64,000 bases of DNA from Manduca sexta (GCF_014839805.1 NC_051140.1:13847826-13911825); one strand, 5' to 3'. Counted from the stretch's first letter, positions 36,247-47,911 are shown. Notes: generated from the sequence alone by a model not told the origin. A program made the numbers and translations.

Positions 36247-37094
36247 TGCTGCCGCCCTATCTTCAACGTCTGGTGTACGCGTAGCTTTATAACAGTACAG
36301 AACCTTTCAAAACGCGGTTATGGGTCCTCTCCTGTAGAACATCAGGTACGACTGGGTATCCGGTAGTGCCAACCTCTAGAGCCCCGTGATCTATTACACC
36401 GATACGTTGCCGGTAGTACGTTCAGGAGAGAGAGATTCTTACTGCAGGTCGTGGTAGCTGCCATTGTCGACAGCCAGAGGTCCTGACGTACCGTGGCCCA
36501 CTTCTGCGAGGTGGTCCCTACGCGGAAGTAGAATGTTAAGGAATCGGGAGCGTGGATCCCTCCCACCACTAGAGGAGACGTAGGAGGGACAGGGTGGACG
36601 ACATACCGGTGCCTTCTGCTCTGCGAATCAGGGCGTTTGGAGAATTCCATTACGGTATCCCCTGCCCGACGTAAAAGGCGATTAATAGGAGACATCGGGA
36701 GGTCGCGGGAGGATGGCAGAGAGCTGTCCGCCAATAGATTCCCTTTGTATTATGTTTAAGTACATGACTGTGACCTCCAGGATGTATGGCAGCGAGGTAG
36801 GCTTCACGCCGCTGTTGATGCCGAGGGCTTCATTCGGGTGCATCGGCTTTTGAACCCCTCTACAAAGGCGACGGGCTACTAAGGCCGTCAACTAGTCTAC
36901 GCAGTTATCTCTTATGTGCCTTAAATGGCCACCGCTGATTTTTAGTCGGTATTGTTTTTCATAGGGTATATATAGTGTTAAACAGTCTGCATGGCGGACA
37001 CCCAAAGTTTTCCATCTCCGGCTGGCTCGATTCCGGGACATAAGGCTATTCAGTCCCCCTAGAAGTAAATCAATCCGCAAAATAAAAAAAAAGT
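36247..37094 (+). mobile_element. Second, diverged R1-like element
   Basis: The part from ~36625 is homologous to the neighbouring copy (AGAATTCCATTACGGTATCC; CGTAAAAGGCGATTAATAGG; TTCGGGTGCATCGGCTTTTG) and ends in A-rich sequence near 37080-37090. The 5' ~380 bases are GC-rich and have no counterpart in the first copy. No target duplication was found. Confidence 0.6.
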
Positions 37095-40000
37095 GGAAAC
37101 ATTATGGGAGAGGAAATTAAGAGACTACCATTTTATTGTATGTGGAAATACGTATTTCATTTTCGAACTCACACCCAAGCAAAAAGCTCAGGAATGTAAA
37201 TTGTGCACGTAACTTGTGCAGATTTTTTTTTCTAAAGCTGCGAGTTCCATCCATCCATCCATTCCACCCAGTTCCATTATAATATTTATATTAATTATAT
37301 TATCTGAACTAAAAACTAACCCACCACAGATCGAATAGTATTATAGGAATAAATGTTCATTATTTTCCTTAACATAAATCACACACAGATACAGTATTAT
37401 TTTCCGTGTTAAATACTTATCCTTTTGGGAATAGTATACTTAGTTGATAATAATATAGCCCCTTAAGGTCTGGTATAATTTGTGATCGATACGCTAATAG
37501 ATACGTGACATATCACGGCTAAGGGCAAACGTGGCTAATCTCGAGATGTCGTTTATACAAAGTGTTTTCAAGATACACCAGAAAAAAATATGTACGGAAA
37601 ATATTTTTACTAGGCTAAACTTCCAAGGACAAGTTTTGAAGAAGTTCTATAATATAATCATATTAAATGGTGTCTATTAAACGACATTCCCTTTCATTTC
37701 GAATGAAAATAATATAAAGCCTCTCCTGGTGGGGAGGTTAGATGTGCACCCAGCTTGTGTTAACCAATTTTCGAAATCCGTTTCATGATGCAGTAGAGGC
37801 CTTTCTCTACCGCTATTACCATGTCACGCCATACACGAACCCCAATACCTAACAACTTGTATGAAATGTTTTTTATCGCATATCTCTTTATACCACGATG
37901 CTTAGGACCACACTCGCTTCGCAACCTTAGTAGGTACGGCGATAAAGGAGCAATAAGACAATTTTACTTGTATTATTATATGGTTGCACACAATACCATC
38001 TTCTGAAAAGCTATAATTTTTTACCTAACTCATGCACATATTAACGCCAAACTCACCAGGAAATGTATATAATAATACACACTATGGGCTATTAATTATT
38101 GATATCACAATTATATATATTTTGCACTTAAAGCCAATGCTGCGTTCATATTTTATTCTACTTATTTCTAAATATACATAAAAAAAGCTTCAGTATTCCT
38201 ATATAACTAAAATAATATTAAAAAATGATAATATTATAATCCTACTGATCTTAATTTCAGATTGAAAATATTAGTTCATCATGTTTTAATAAGCCTATAA
38301 ACATTCTTGTGAATTACTAATATTTTAATGAATACGCGAACATAAAATATCGTTAAAAGACAAATGGTTGTGCTTGTTTCTTACACACGCTGCGATGTAC
38401 TGTCGCCATGTTGCCAGTAATTAAACGAACAAGGCTCTAATCTACCACGACACCCAAATGCACTGAGTGCTTGCTTCGTGCTTCATCGATTTAATCCCGA
38501 CATACAAATTTCATATACCTTAACAAGTAATGTATTTACATTCGATAGAACACGTTATGTAAAATCATTATCCCTCATTCCATAAATAAGATTATGAAGA
38601 CTAGCGCCCGTATAAAAACGTGTAGGGCTTCTTTTTAAACGAACTCGACAAAGATTTGTACAGCCTATCGTATTAGAGTAGACACAAAATTATTTGCTCA
38701 CATAAACAATTACAATGACCTACATATAGATGTTTTATTGAACAATGACAAACGAATTTTGTTTGCAAACAATGAAACTGTATACTTAATGAAATGCATA
38801 CAAGAGCTTTTCATCAGTATTTATCTACTTAAGTTAACACAAAAAGAGCAAGATTACACTCGATAAAGTCTCTGTTTAATCTTTATGTAACGATATAGAT
38901 ATTCAAATTTAACATAAATCATTAGTGTCGTAATGAATAGCAACAGTTAATTAAATCTAACTTCATTCGTATCTGTTTATTTTTGTACCATAGATTTGTT
39001 GCATTGTGTGTGTTTAATCACGTTTCACGTACATTTTGGTGGCTTACATATTCATAACTTTTAATTAAATTGTTTCGTGATGTAGGCCATTAATGATAGT
39101 TATTTTAATATCTCTACGTAAATTTATATAGGAGCCATATTTAACTGCCATCACAGGCGATAATTTGTGAACTGGGTATAACTAATTCTGTATCATGAAA
39201 TTTGCAGTCAATACGAATTAATTATTTTGGAAATAAATGATCTAAAGGTATGCCCACATCACAAATTACTAAATTTTGTACATTATCGCAATATTTTCGT
39301 GCCTTATGTTCATCTTGATGTTTCTCTCTTTTTGCATCATAAAAGAAAAAATCAAATGTACCACGCGGTGTCGACGGTAATGGCGATGAGGTAACTGTGC
39401 CCTTTTGTGTGAAGTTGTGTTGATATGTGTGCTACCTCTATCCCAAGAACCCACAGTATCCACTTTCACACGTAGTGTAAACATTGCATGTTTACGTATA
39501 ATTACTGTAGCAGTATTAGCTTTTAATGTTCACTTACTCATGCGCGCTGAAACATTCGGCAGTTTTTAGGAGTCCTTTTATTTTCTAGCTCATAGTTTGC
39601 GCATACGATGTTCCGGCGTAGTTTTTATTTTTATACCTCACGTGTAGAACGACATTCGAGCAAACGTTCAAGGTTTAATGGAAACCTTTATCAGACAGTC
39701 ATTTGGTGTCGTACCAGTGTGGACTGGTAAACAATTACCGGCCACCTCGCAGTCTCAACCACGTGCTATCTCCCCTTGACCTTGGGCGTCATCGATCAAT
39801 ATCTGTGACGTGCTACCCGCTATGACACTCCAGAGAGTACATCGTGATAAATCAGCCAATCTACTGCACAAGTACACGCTTGATTCATACTCCCTTACTA
39901 TTTAGAGTATCTAAAGGCGACGTTACAAACCAATACCAATAGAGTTTTGCTTGTTTTTGTTTACTAAATATCTTAAAAGCTTAGAAGTTAGCAAGAATTC

Positions 40001-40150
40001 TATTATCCTCTATTGAAAACACTTGAATATTAGCATCCGCTTCCAACACTACTTCAAGTCTACTTATTATACATAGATAGGGCCAATTAGACACTATTTC
40101 CCATAAAAACGTCTACGAAGAATATGATTTCTGAGCAATTTATGTTTTAG
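37095..40150. other. Intron 9, remainder
   Basis: AT-rich. A patch around 37720-37990 may be old repeat. No coding exon was found. Confidence 0.55.
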
Positions 40151-40266
40151 GAGGAATGGAGCGGCTCGTGAAGCGATGCGATCGGGAGACTCGGAGGCTC
40201 ACAACTTCCAAGAATACACCTATAAGAAAATAACGCCGTGCGACGTTTGCTCACAAGTCCTTAGAG
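40151..40266 (+). CDS. Exon 10: first half of the C1 domain
   Basis: Acceptor ATGTTTTAG, donor AGAG|GTAAGA; the reading frame uses two bases from exon 9 and leaves one. EAHNFQEYTYKKITPCDVCS supplies the first His and first two Cys (H-x12-C-x2-C) of a C1 zinc finger, close to the Stac form (HSFQEHIFKK...FCDVC). Confidence 0.93.
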
Positions 40267-40890
40267 GTAAGATGCCAAACACTGTTGTTAGGCAAAGTTT
40301 TTTCTAGCATTAACCTGGTTGGTGCTAAAGTACATAAAAATGTTACAAAAGTATCAATGTCTGCACAATATGTGATAAAAATATATAATTATCAAGTTAT
40401 GAGAGTTTACAACACATAAAACCGCGTAATCCGAAGTATCTGCAATCTACATTCAGTCTACGCTCTTATCTCTACAAGGACAGGATATAAATGTAATCAA
40501 ATTGAAACGCCATTAGCATTCTCATGAAAGGAGAGAACCGGATAAATTCTTTTTACTTTGTTCCGGCCGTCAGCAGCGTTGCTTGGCGCGGCGGACCGTG
40601 GTACATGACAGCTAGAATATATTTTACCTGTTCTTATTTCTCGTATATGTTTATTGCTATTTTACACTGTTACTGTGTACTTTTGAATTCTCGTGAGGAG
40701 ATACGTGTCCAATACGTAGAAGGGTTCTTTAAGATACATTGAAATAGTTGGAATACATGTATCAAGTAATCTGTCTGTATTGTGACCGAATTACCAAAGA
40801 CAGCGCCCTAAAATGCAAGGATTTGTTGATTTGAGTATATTAGACATTATAATTTGATTAAAATTATTATATTTACGTATTCATGTAATA
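40267..40890. other. Intron 10, first part
   Basis: AT-rich; the plus ORF at 40524-40742 has no motif. Confidence 0.55.
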
Positions 40891-41252
40891 CATTAAATAG
40901 GTTATTAGTAGTGATTTACATTTGGTCTAACGTTGGATAATGAATAAGATAAATATTTTTTATAACACAAAAATAATAACTTGAACTTTAAAGCAAATAT
41001 CGTAAATCAAAAATATTTAACGCAATGGTGTTTACATGCTAGCCTTAAATAACTTATAACTTTATCATCCTAACATTAAATAGGTTATTAGTAGTGATTT
41101 ACATTTGGTCTAACGTTGGATAATGAATAAGATAAATATTTTTTATAACACAAAAATAATAACTTGAACTTTAAAGCAAATATCGTAAATCAAAAATATT
41201 TAACGCAATGGTGTTTACATGCTAGCCTTAAATAACTTATAACTTTATCATC
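40891..41252. repeat. Perfect 179-bp tandem duplication
   Basis: Bases 40891-41069 and 41074-41252 are identical on reading, separated by CTAA (period 183). Perfect identity in non-coding DNA implies a very recent duplication or an assembly duplicate. Confidence 0.95.
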
Positions 41253-42274
41253 GTGCCAGGGCGTGCCTGGTACATGGCACTTAGCGTGTCACATGTAGAC
41301 AAATTAGGTACCAAATTGCAAGATTTGATTCAGATTGACGAGCGAAAAACATGAAATATAACAAACATATTGCCACAACTTCAGTATTGAACTTTATTTT
41401 CATATTGAAATATTAAAATTAAATTATAAATTACATACATTCTTTTGTAGGCCGTAAATTAATTTAACATTTTGTATAGTGTTATGTGCAATGTATAATT
41501 ATGCAGTGGAATTAACTATTCGTGTTACAGTAAATATAGGTACGTGTCCTTAATTGGGTGTCGAGGGAAAATCGGACATTAACACCGAAATAGTATTTGT
41601 ACCTTTTATAAGTCATTCAACCCTAACGATAAATCAGGTTCCGTTACTTTTAGAACGTTAAATAGTTTACTAGTTATATATGATGTACCTATAACTTTGT
41701 TAAGCACCAACCAAGTTGTGATGTAATAGTATTCATGTAAAATAAATAGCCTTTGCAATTAAAAATCTTCATATACTTTTACACTAGCTCGCTACAATTT
41801 TGATAATTATTACGATCAGCTCAACGGTACCTATTTTGTTTAGTCATTGTCAGCTAACCAAGATTTTCTTTCTCTGAAAGTGATTGTAATTTAGAACAAA
41901 ATACCAAAGGTGATCAATTTAAATAGCCTTTTAAGTTCTAGTGGCGTCAATTTTAATTCGTACAATTGTTGGTTCATAATCCGAAATCCCGTGAATGGGT
42001 CTCTAAGGTATTTTCACTACGCATGATTACCAAAATCGAAGCAGATGCAAGTGCTAACTGCACTATAGTTTTACTAGTGATATTTTTCCACATCTGGTTA
42101 AGTAAATGGCGTGTGACTTGGGGACGATAATATTTTCTACAAAGTAACCATAATTCAACGGTATGTTTATGTGGACTGATAGTTAAATTTAGACGGTACT
42201 CGAATAAGTACTGTACTTAGCCAGGGATGTTATAGACCTATAAAGTAACTTATTGGACCTTTATTGTTATAAAG
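41253..42274. other. Intron 10, remainder
   Basis: AT-rich, nothing recognised. Confidence 0.55.
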
Positions 42275-42442
42275 GGCACACTAGGCAAGGACTCCGTTGT
42301 CGCCTATGCAAGATGAACGTGCACACAGACTGCATGCCTCAAGTCGGCAAGTGCCAGACCAAGTCGCGACTCCTGCGCCGCCAGAAGAGCACCTCGGAAA
42401 TAGAGTCGCATCGGGTGCAAGAAACCGCCTTCGATGATGAAA
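42275..42442 (+). CDS. Exon 11: second half of the C1 domain
   Basis: Acceptor TTATAAAG, donor GAAA|GTATGT; phase 1 in and out. GLRCRLCKMNVHTDCMPQVG followed by K-C completes the zinc finger. With exon 10 the spacing is H-x12-C-x2-C-x13-C-x2-C-x4-H-x2-C-x6-C, all eight ligands present. QG before the third Cys, kept in lipid-binding C1 domains, is retained. A basic tail (LLRRQKSTSEIES) follows. Confidence 0.93.
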
Positions 42443-43207
42443 GTATGTATTGTTACACCGTTTTACATTCATAATTTAAGAATAGGATGTGTAGCAATTT
42501 TTTTTTAAGAAACAACAATCAATCAATATAATACTAGTAAAAGCTGTAAATCATATTATCTCGAAAGTTCATCGGTTAAAAGCTGTGAACAGTAATTCGA
42601 CATGTTCAGTTGAGCAAATTCTACTAAAGTACAGTCAACCTGTAATAAATTGAATATTATGTTTTGACACACTCAGTATTTTTAAGTATAATATTTAGTA
42701 TTTATCAGAAAGTTCAAGCGCATCCTTGATTTGTCTTTTAATTTTATTAAAAGTGACATATCAATAATATATAACGGAATCAATAAAGTTTAGATAGTAT
42801 AAAGTCTTTAAGTAAGATGAATGTAATAAGGTAACAATTATGGCCATCTATACCCCGTATTTAGTACATTATGATCATTATAGTCGGGGATACGAAGAAA
42901 GTATCTGTCTTAAAAGCAAATCTTATGTCATGTATGATTTTCATAATTTATCAGTAAAGCATATTCTCTCAGGAGCTGCATGGTAAGTTCTGAGATATTA
43001 TATTGTTTAATGATTAAATTAAGTATATTTCTTTAAATCTTTTTACAATATATAATTACTAAAGAATATCAGCAATAGTATATTATTAGACCGGCAAATA
43101 AATACTTATATGTGAATAAACCTCATGCTCACAAACAAATCAGATATATGAATACAAACGCATCAGCTAAGTGATACGAAATCGGCAGCTAACTTGACGT
43201 TGTTTAG
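42443..43207. other. Intron 11, with a microexon candidate
   Basis: AT-rich. TTCTCTCAG|GAGCTGCATG|GTAAGT at 42973-42982 has strong splice sites around 10 bases; inclusion would shift the frame and lead to a stop in exon 12. Confidence 0.4.
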
Positions 43208-43306
43208 GAGTGGAGGATGGTTGGCTGCCAGGACAAAGACTCACCAAGATCTCGTTCAAGAGATCAGTCGAGTTCGATGATGATTTCGATAGCTACTATG
43301 ACGAGG
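43208..43306 (+). CDS. Exon 12: acidic linker after C1
   Basis: Acceptor TTGTTTAG, donor GAGG|GTACAG; 99 bases, phase 1 both sides. Peptide VEDGWLPGQRLTKISFKRS then an acidic run FDDDFDSYYDE. The acceptor is TAGGAG, a tandem NAGNAG site, so one codon (AGA to ATG join) may vary. Confidence 0.88.
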
Positions 43307-43551
43307 GTACAGTATCTGTCAAGTGTCAGGAATGAACCCCGAACACCCTCCCCGATGTCGAGTGTCAGACACTAACAACAACCTCCCACAACTTGCACTG
43401 TATACATACATGCAGTCACTGACTAACAATCTACCGCGTACACCCGTATTAATCAGTTCCTGTCAGAAGGCATTAATAGACTGTTCACAAGATATGATCG
43501 TAGTGGTACGGCCGTAAGCAGTAAGACTAACAGATTTCGCTCGATGCTCAG

Positions 43552-43758
43552 AGGAGGAAGTGGATCAGACGTACCAAGTTCTGAAGCGGGCCAACGAAAT
43601 AGCGAAGCCGGGCGGCGGGGATTCGCGCGGGGGCCCGGTAGTGCGCGTGTCGGCGCCCGAGGAGCCGGCCGCCGCCGCGCGCTCGCCGGCGCGGCCCGGC
43701 GCCGGGCTGGCGGGGCTGGGCGCGCTGGCCGTCGCGCCGCCCGTCTCCTCCAGCTCAG
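43552..43758 (+). CDS. Exon 13: Ala/Pro-rich variable linker cassette
   Basis: Acceptor GATGCTCAG, donor TCAG|GTGTGA; 207 bases, phase 1 both sides, so it can be skipped in frame. It starts EEEVDQTYQVLKRANEIAKP and continues as a very GC-rich Ala/Gly/Pro/Arg stretch. If the donor is not used, the frame runs 10 more codons to TAG (43788-43790), a short alternative end. The minus ORFs over this region are GC-driven shadows. Confidence 0.82.
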
Positions 43759-43924
43759 GTGTGACGCTGGTGGGCTCGCTCGCGCCGTAGCCTGTAGGCC
43801 GCCCGGCAGCTTCACTCAAATCACTCGTTTTCAGTAGTATCGAGTTGTTTTGCACGCATCTGTATAGTCGCGGGCGCAGGGAGGGGGCGGGGTGCGGTCA
43901 GTACTGAGCGGTGCTTGTCGGTAG

Positions 43925-44050
43925 GCGCGGCGGCGCGACCCGACGGCGGCGTGCGGCGGAGACTCTTCGCCGGCGTCAAGAGTTTGTCGATGTGGGGCTC
44001 GCGATCGCGCCGCGGCTCGCCGCAGCACCGATCCATTTCGCTGCCGGAAA
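43925..44050 (+). CDS. Exon 14: basic Ser-rich cassette with a 14-3-3-like site
   Basis: Acceptor CTTGTCGGTAG, donor GAAA|GTACGC; 126 bases, phase 1 both sides. Peptide includes RRRLFAGVKSLSMWGSRSRR and HRSISLPE. RSISLP is an exact R-S-x-S-x-P 14-3-3 mode 1 motif. KSLSM parallels MKSLSLDSPE of the exon at 45945, suggesting related or alternative cassettes. GC-rich codons stand out from the flanks. Confidence 0.75.
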
Positions 44051-44425
44051 GTACGCGCCCTCGGCTGCCGTAGCTCATCGCTCTCAGTCTCACCGGCTTT
44101 GTTTGTCCCGTCCTCCTGTTGGTTTACGGTGCCTCGTTTTCGTTGTGTATTCAATGTTTTATGTTGTTTTGTTTGATTTCGCGATTGCAGTGTTAGTTTA
44201 GCCACTAGGACCAAACCTAGACGATGCTCGACAGGTCATCGTAGATGCTTGAACCTGTCCCTCCTCAGGGTGTCACTTCATCGATAGGTGTTATCGTAAT
44301 CACGTCGATATGTCCCACCCGACCGAAACGTTATCATTTTGTTTACACGCTGAATGTTTTCATTTTATTTGTTATGATTTATTTTATTTTATTTATTTTG
44401 TTTTGTTGGCGCATTGTCTTTGCAG

Positions 44426-44541
44426 AGTCGGAGGAGACGACGACGCGACCTTTCGGACAGCCCTTATGTTTTATTAATGAGAACGGCGATCCGCCGCCGT
44501 CTATTCTCAAGTCCACGGCAAGCGTCCGCAAGAAAAAATGA
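44426..44541 (+). CDS. Alternative terminal exon T1
   Basis: Acceptor TTGTCTTTGCAG; 116 bases with one base from the previous exon give ESEETTTRPFGQPLCF, then GDPPPSILKSTASVRKKK and TGA. A poly(A) signal follows at 44712. Use of this exon ends the protein before the SH3 domains. Confidence 0.75.
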
Positions 44542-44711
44542 TAGCGACGTTTCGACCCCACGGAAACAAGAACATTAAACATACCCGCTCGTAGGGAAGA
44601 GCACTGACTCGGCGCGGTAGTTCGGATCGTACCCAGTAGCCGCTTCACGGATGTTATTACAATTACCCCGAAGCGCCCCGCGTACTGTGATATGTAAATT
44701 GTTACTGTTAC

Positions 44712-44717
44712 AATAAA
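44712..44717 (+). terminator. Poly(A) signal for terminal exon T1
   Basis: AATAAA about 170 bases after the T1 stop codon. Confidence 0.6.
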
Positions 44718-45888
44718 AGTCGAATCCAAGCATCCACTTTTTTTCTAATTATTATTGAACACTCATTTTGGATATTATACCGGAGTTGAATTACTTCCAA
44801 CGATCGCGTTTTTATGTAAGTGATGCATGGCTTATCGCGGAGTGCTCAGACTTGCATGCGATTTACTCACAATACTGACTAACATGAATTGCTGTGACAA
44901 ACTGCATACGTTGACTTGTCATCGTCCTTCATGTCTCGAAACTCCGCTTCTGTAACACGACTTAACGTATTGACATTTTAATCCATTCAAAGTCCATTTC
45001 TCATACCGAACAAAGTTTATGAATCACGCACTACGAGCAAAGTGTGTACATGCAATACAAACAGCAAAGTTTTTGTTTTTGCTTTGTTAACACTCACGCA
45101 TTGTTAAGTTTGGTTTCCATTAATTTCCAGGGCATCACCCGCTAAAGGTTTAGTAGCGCTAGTACTGAATGAATTATAGACTCGCTCCTGTTTACTTGTC
45201 CACACAGGTTCGATGAAGAATTCCAAGAGTGCCCAAATGTTGAGGCTTGCAGACCGCACCAGTCCCTTACCTGGTACCGATACTGACATTGTACATAAAC
45301 GAACCCCGTAGATTAATTCCATGTTGAATGACGCATTTTGGTCTCTCATACATAAAATTTACGTTAAAATTACTGTATCCGAAAACTGATGACAGATTGC
45401 ATTCGACCAAAATAGATTAATTAGAACATTAGACTTTTAAATAATAAACATTGCTACAAAGCATTCATCTTCGTAGAATGTTCAGTATAAATCCACTCAC
45501 TTATTAATTGTTATTTATAAACTATCTTACCCGTACTTTATAATATTATTATTCTTTATCTATTTTACTTTTTATTTGCCTTGCTTCCGCACATTTTTAT
45601 TATAGTACGATATTTTTATAGTTGGCTTTCATTTTACATGTATTGAAATTTGAAGTATGAATCTTTTTCACGATGTTTCGTTTGTACAAATTATCATTTA
45701 AATTGACCTTATTTGCTACAATACTACAATATTAACTAACAAAAATAATTGTGAAAAAGACTAACATTGCAACTGATTGACCATTTAGAAGTAAGTTGAT
45801 TACAGCACAGAATTAACCACCAACAAAATTGAAGTATAAGCAAACAAAGTACAAACATTCATTCCACATAACCATAAAGCTATCGCAG
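44718..45888. other. Intron within the linker hub
   Basis: AT-rich. An acceptor-like TTAATTTCCAG at ~45130 opens only seven codons before a stop. The minus ORF at 45104-45349 is unexplained and has no recognised motif. Confidence 0.5.
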
Positions 45889-45903
45889 ACGCTACAGTGC
45901 CCG
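45889..45903 (+). CDS. Candidate 15-nt microexon
   Basis: CTATCGCAG|ACGCTACAGTGCCCG|GTAAGT: good splice sites bound exactly five codons' worth of bases, keeping phase 1 (it would insert D-A-T-V-P). It sits 41 bases before terminal exon T2, which is tight for an intron, so if used it probably skips to a later exon. Confidence 0.35.
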
Positions 45904-45944
45904 GTAAGTAATACCATACGCTCATGCTGAGTCGAATGTTATAG

Positions 45945-46135
45945 CGCCGCATTCACCGAGACGTCAAAAGTTGAACCTTAGAATGAAGAGCTTATCGCTG
46001 GACTCGCCGGAATGTGGAGAGCTGAGGCGCCGGCCGCCGCGCGACCACCCGCCCGCGCAGGGCAGCCGCGTCCTGTGTACGAACTCGAGTAATACCGCAC
46101 CCGGGTCCAAACAACACCACCTCTCTGGACCTTGA
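45945..46135 (+). CDS. Alternative terminal exon T2
   Basis: Acceptor AATGTTATAG, phase 1 in. The frame reads HSPRRQKLNLRMKSLSLDSP, then RRRPPRDHPPAQ and on to TGA at 46133. AATAAA follows at 46162. GC-rich codons. An internal donor (CTGT|GTACGA) could instead make it a phase-1 cassette. As a terminal exon it yields a protein without SH3 domains. Confidence 0.68.
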
Positions 46136-46161
46136 AAGCGGCATTATCAATTCACCAAATC

Positions 46162-46167
46162 AATAAA
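46162..46167 (+). terminator. Poly(A) signal for terminal exon T2
   Basis: AATAAA 27 bases after the T2 stop. Confidence 0.6.
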
Positions 46168-47911
46168 ACTTCATAACTCGTTTCATTCATATTTAAAGCA
46201 CCGAATATCAGTCAAAACGCTAACATGAGCGCGTGATAAACCTAATGAATAAAATCCATAGCCTGTTTTCATGGCTACACGGCAATTCAAGGTCCAGATT
46301 ATATCTAAGGAATTCTTGAATGGCTTTCAAATTTATATGATTACGAGGCGAACTCGGGTCGTTAGATTTGAATGTTATTTGGACTCTGGTAATCGATGTC
46401 GAGCAATGTTGTGAGCACAAGCGATGTTCGCCCCGGAACGACTTTCCCCTACAGCTTAGCTTTTGTGTTAGTACGTGGCGGGTATACTCGTTAAATTTTA
46501 TTATTATAAGTGTCTCCCTTCTCAAATTTGTCACTAATTTTCTTTGGAATTTTGAAACCGATTTCCTCTTGTCGTATATGTGTACACTGTGGGAATCTTT
46601 CTCAACTCAAATTTTGAACATCACTGATAATTCTGAATGATGACGTTACCACACTTTCCGCAAGAGTCTTGTTCACCTCCACCAGTTGTAAGTAGATGTG
46701 ATGACGCATGTATTTGGTTTTACATATTTTTTTTTTAATTTCTTCTAGGTAAATGCAGAGCAAATTGCATGAGACATGGCTTTAATAGCGTAAATATCTA
46801 CACCATTTATAGTCACACACGCTCATGTACGTTATCATTGTAAATTTAAAACATAAAAGCAGAAAAACAATGTCACTAACAGAGGCTAATGTTATTTTCT
46901 TTAAATAGGAATAAAATAAATTCATTGTGCTTTTATAGTACGTCATTACCGGGCGATTTTTGTGTCTAAAGATAACTTTTCACATCAGTAACTTTGTTAG
47001 CAGATCGATCTGTTGGTACATTGCATTGTTTTTCTGAGGTTTATTGTATATTAGATAAGGTACAATGTAATAAGTTTTATGGTCCTTACTGCATATCGCC
47101 AAAGCATGCACATAAATGAGGAAACTAATATCACGTAAGTGGGGTTCTATGTACAAAGCTCGCATGTCGATAATGCTTTTATCAATTTTATTAAAACCCA
47201 ACAAATCAACTTACTACTACATCTTGTACAAATGCTGGTAATAAGCAGTTAGCACGGTCGCGTGATCAACGAGAGCAAGCCGATGAAGGAGTTAAAGCTA
47301 ATTAATAATGGCTTATATTTTTATTTGTCATAAGTTAATCGATGTCTTGTAAAATGATAATGAATTATTTTTTTAAATATAACGATGAATATCTTTTGCT
47401 CTTTGTAACTATCATAGGGCATACTTACCATACCAAGCTTTAACTCTCTAAATATATATCAAACAATAATGAAGTCCTTTAGACCCGCTTTCATTATGTG
47501 GTCATGCGATCGTGTTACAGTTTGTAGATAAAAAAAAATATACAAATCAAATGTGTTGCGTAAAACGAAACCTGTAATGTTCTCATCTCTCAAACTAAAG
47601 AAGAATATAAGAAATCCCGAACATATTAACAGAGAATGTAAATAACTTTGTCGTTCAGTCTGTCACAATCTTTGGAGACTTCAAATTGTAAAACACAACA
47701 ACAAAGTTCATAATAAAATGTTATGAAATACATAAAAACAAAGAGAACAATTAAAATGTTTTAGCAAATGTTTCGAAATTCATAAAAACTTGCGAGCAAC
47801 GAAGGGTTTCGCTCCCCTTTATGCAATAGGTATTGTAAGTATTCCTTTACACATTTGACTTGGAAATTTTAAAAGGAACTGCTATAAATAACTTGTATTT
47901 CTCGTGTGCAG
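46168..47911. other. Intron within the linker hub
   Basis: AT-rich. AGTT|GTAAGT at 46688 is a strong isolated donor, possibly of a 21-base phase-1 microexon (46667-46687), unproven. Confidence 0.45.

Noticed and set aside
35679..36891. Minus-strand ORFs of 69-130 codons as transposon proteins
   Set aside because: They lie in GC-rich R1-like non-coding sequence; no reverse transcriptase or endonuclease motif was seen.
43323..43517. 64-codon plus ORF between exons 12 and 13
   Set aside because: It lies in a 245-base intron, is out of phase with exon 12, and lacks a good acceptor or donor.
43453..44214. Several long minus-strand and alternative plus-strand ORFs
   Set aside because: They are GC-driven shadows of exons 13 and 14; the phase-1 plus frame with splice sites fits better.
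45104..45349. 81-codon minus ORF and an acceptor-like site at ~45130 on the plus strand
   Set aside because: No motif on the minus strand; the plus frame stops after seven codons without a nearby poly(A) signal.
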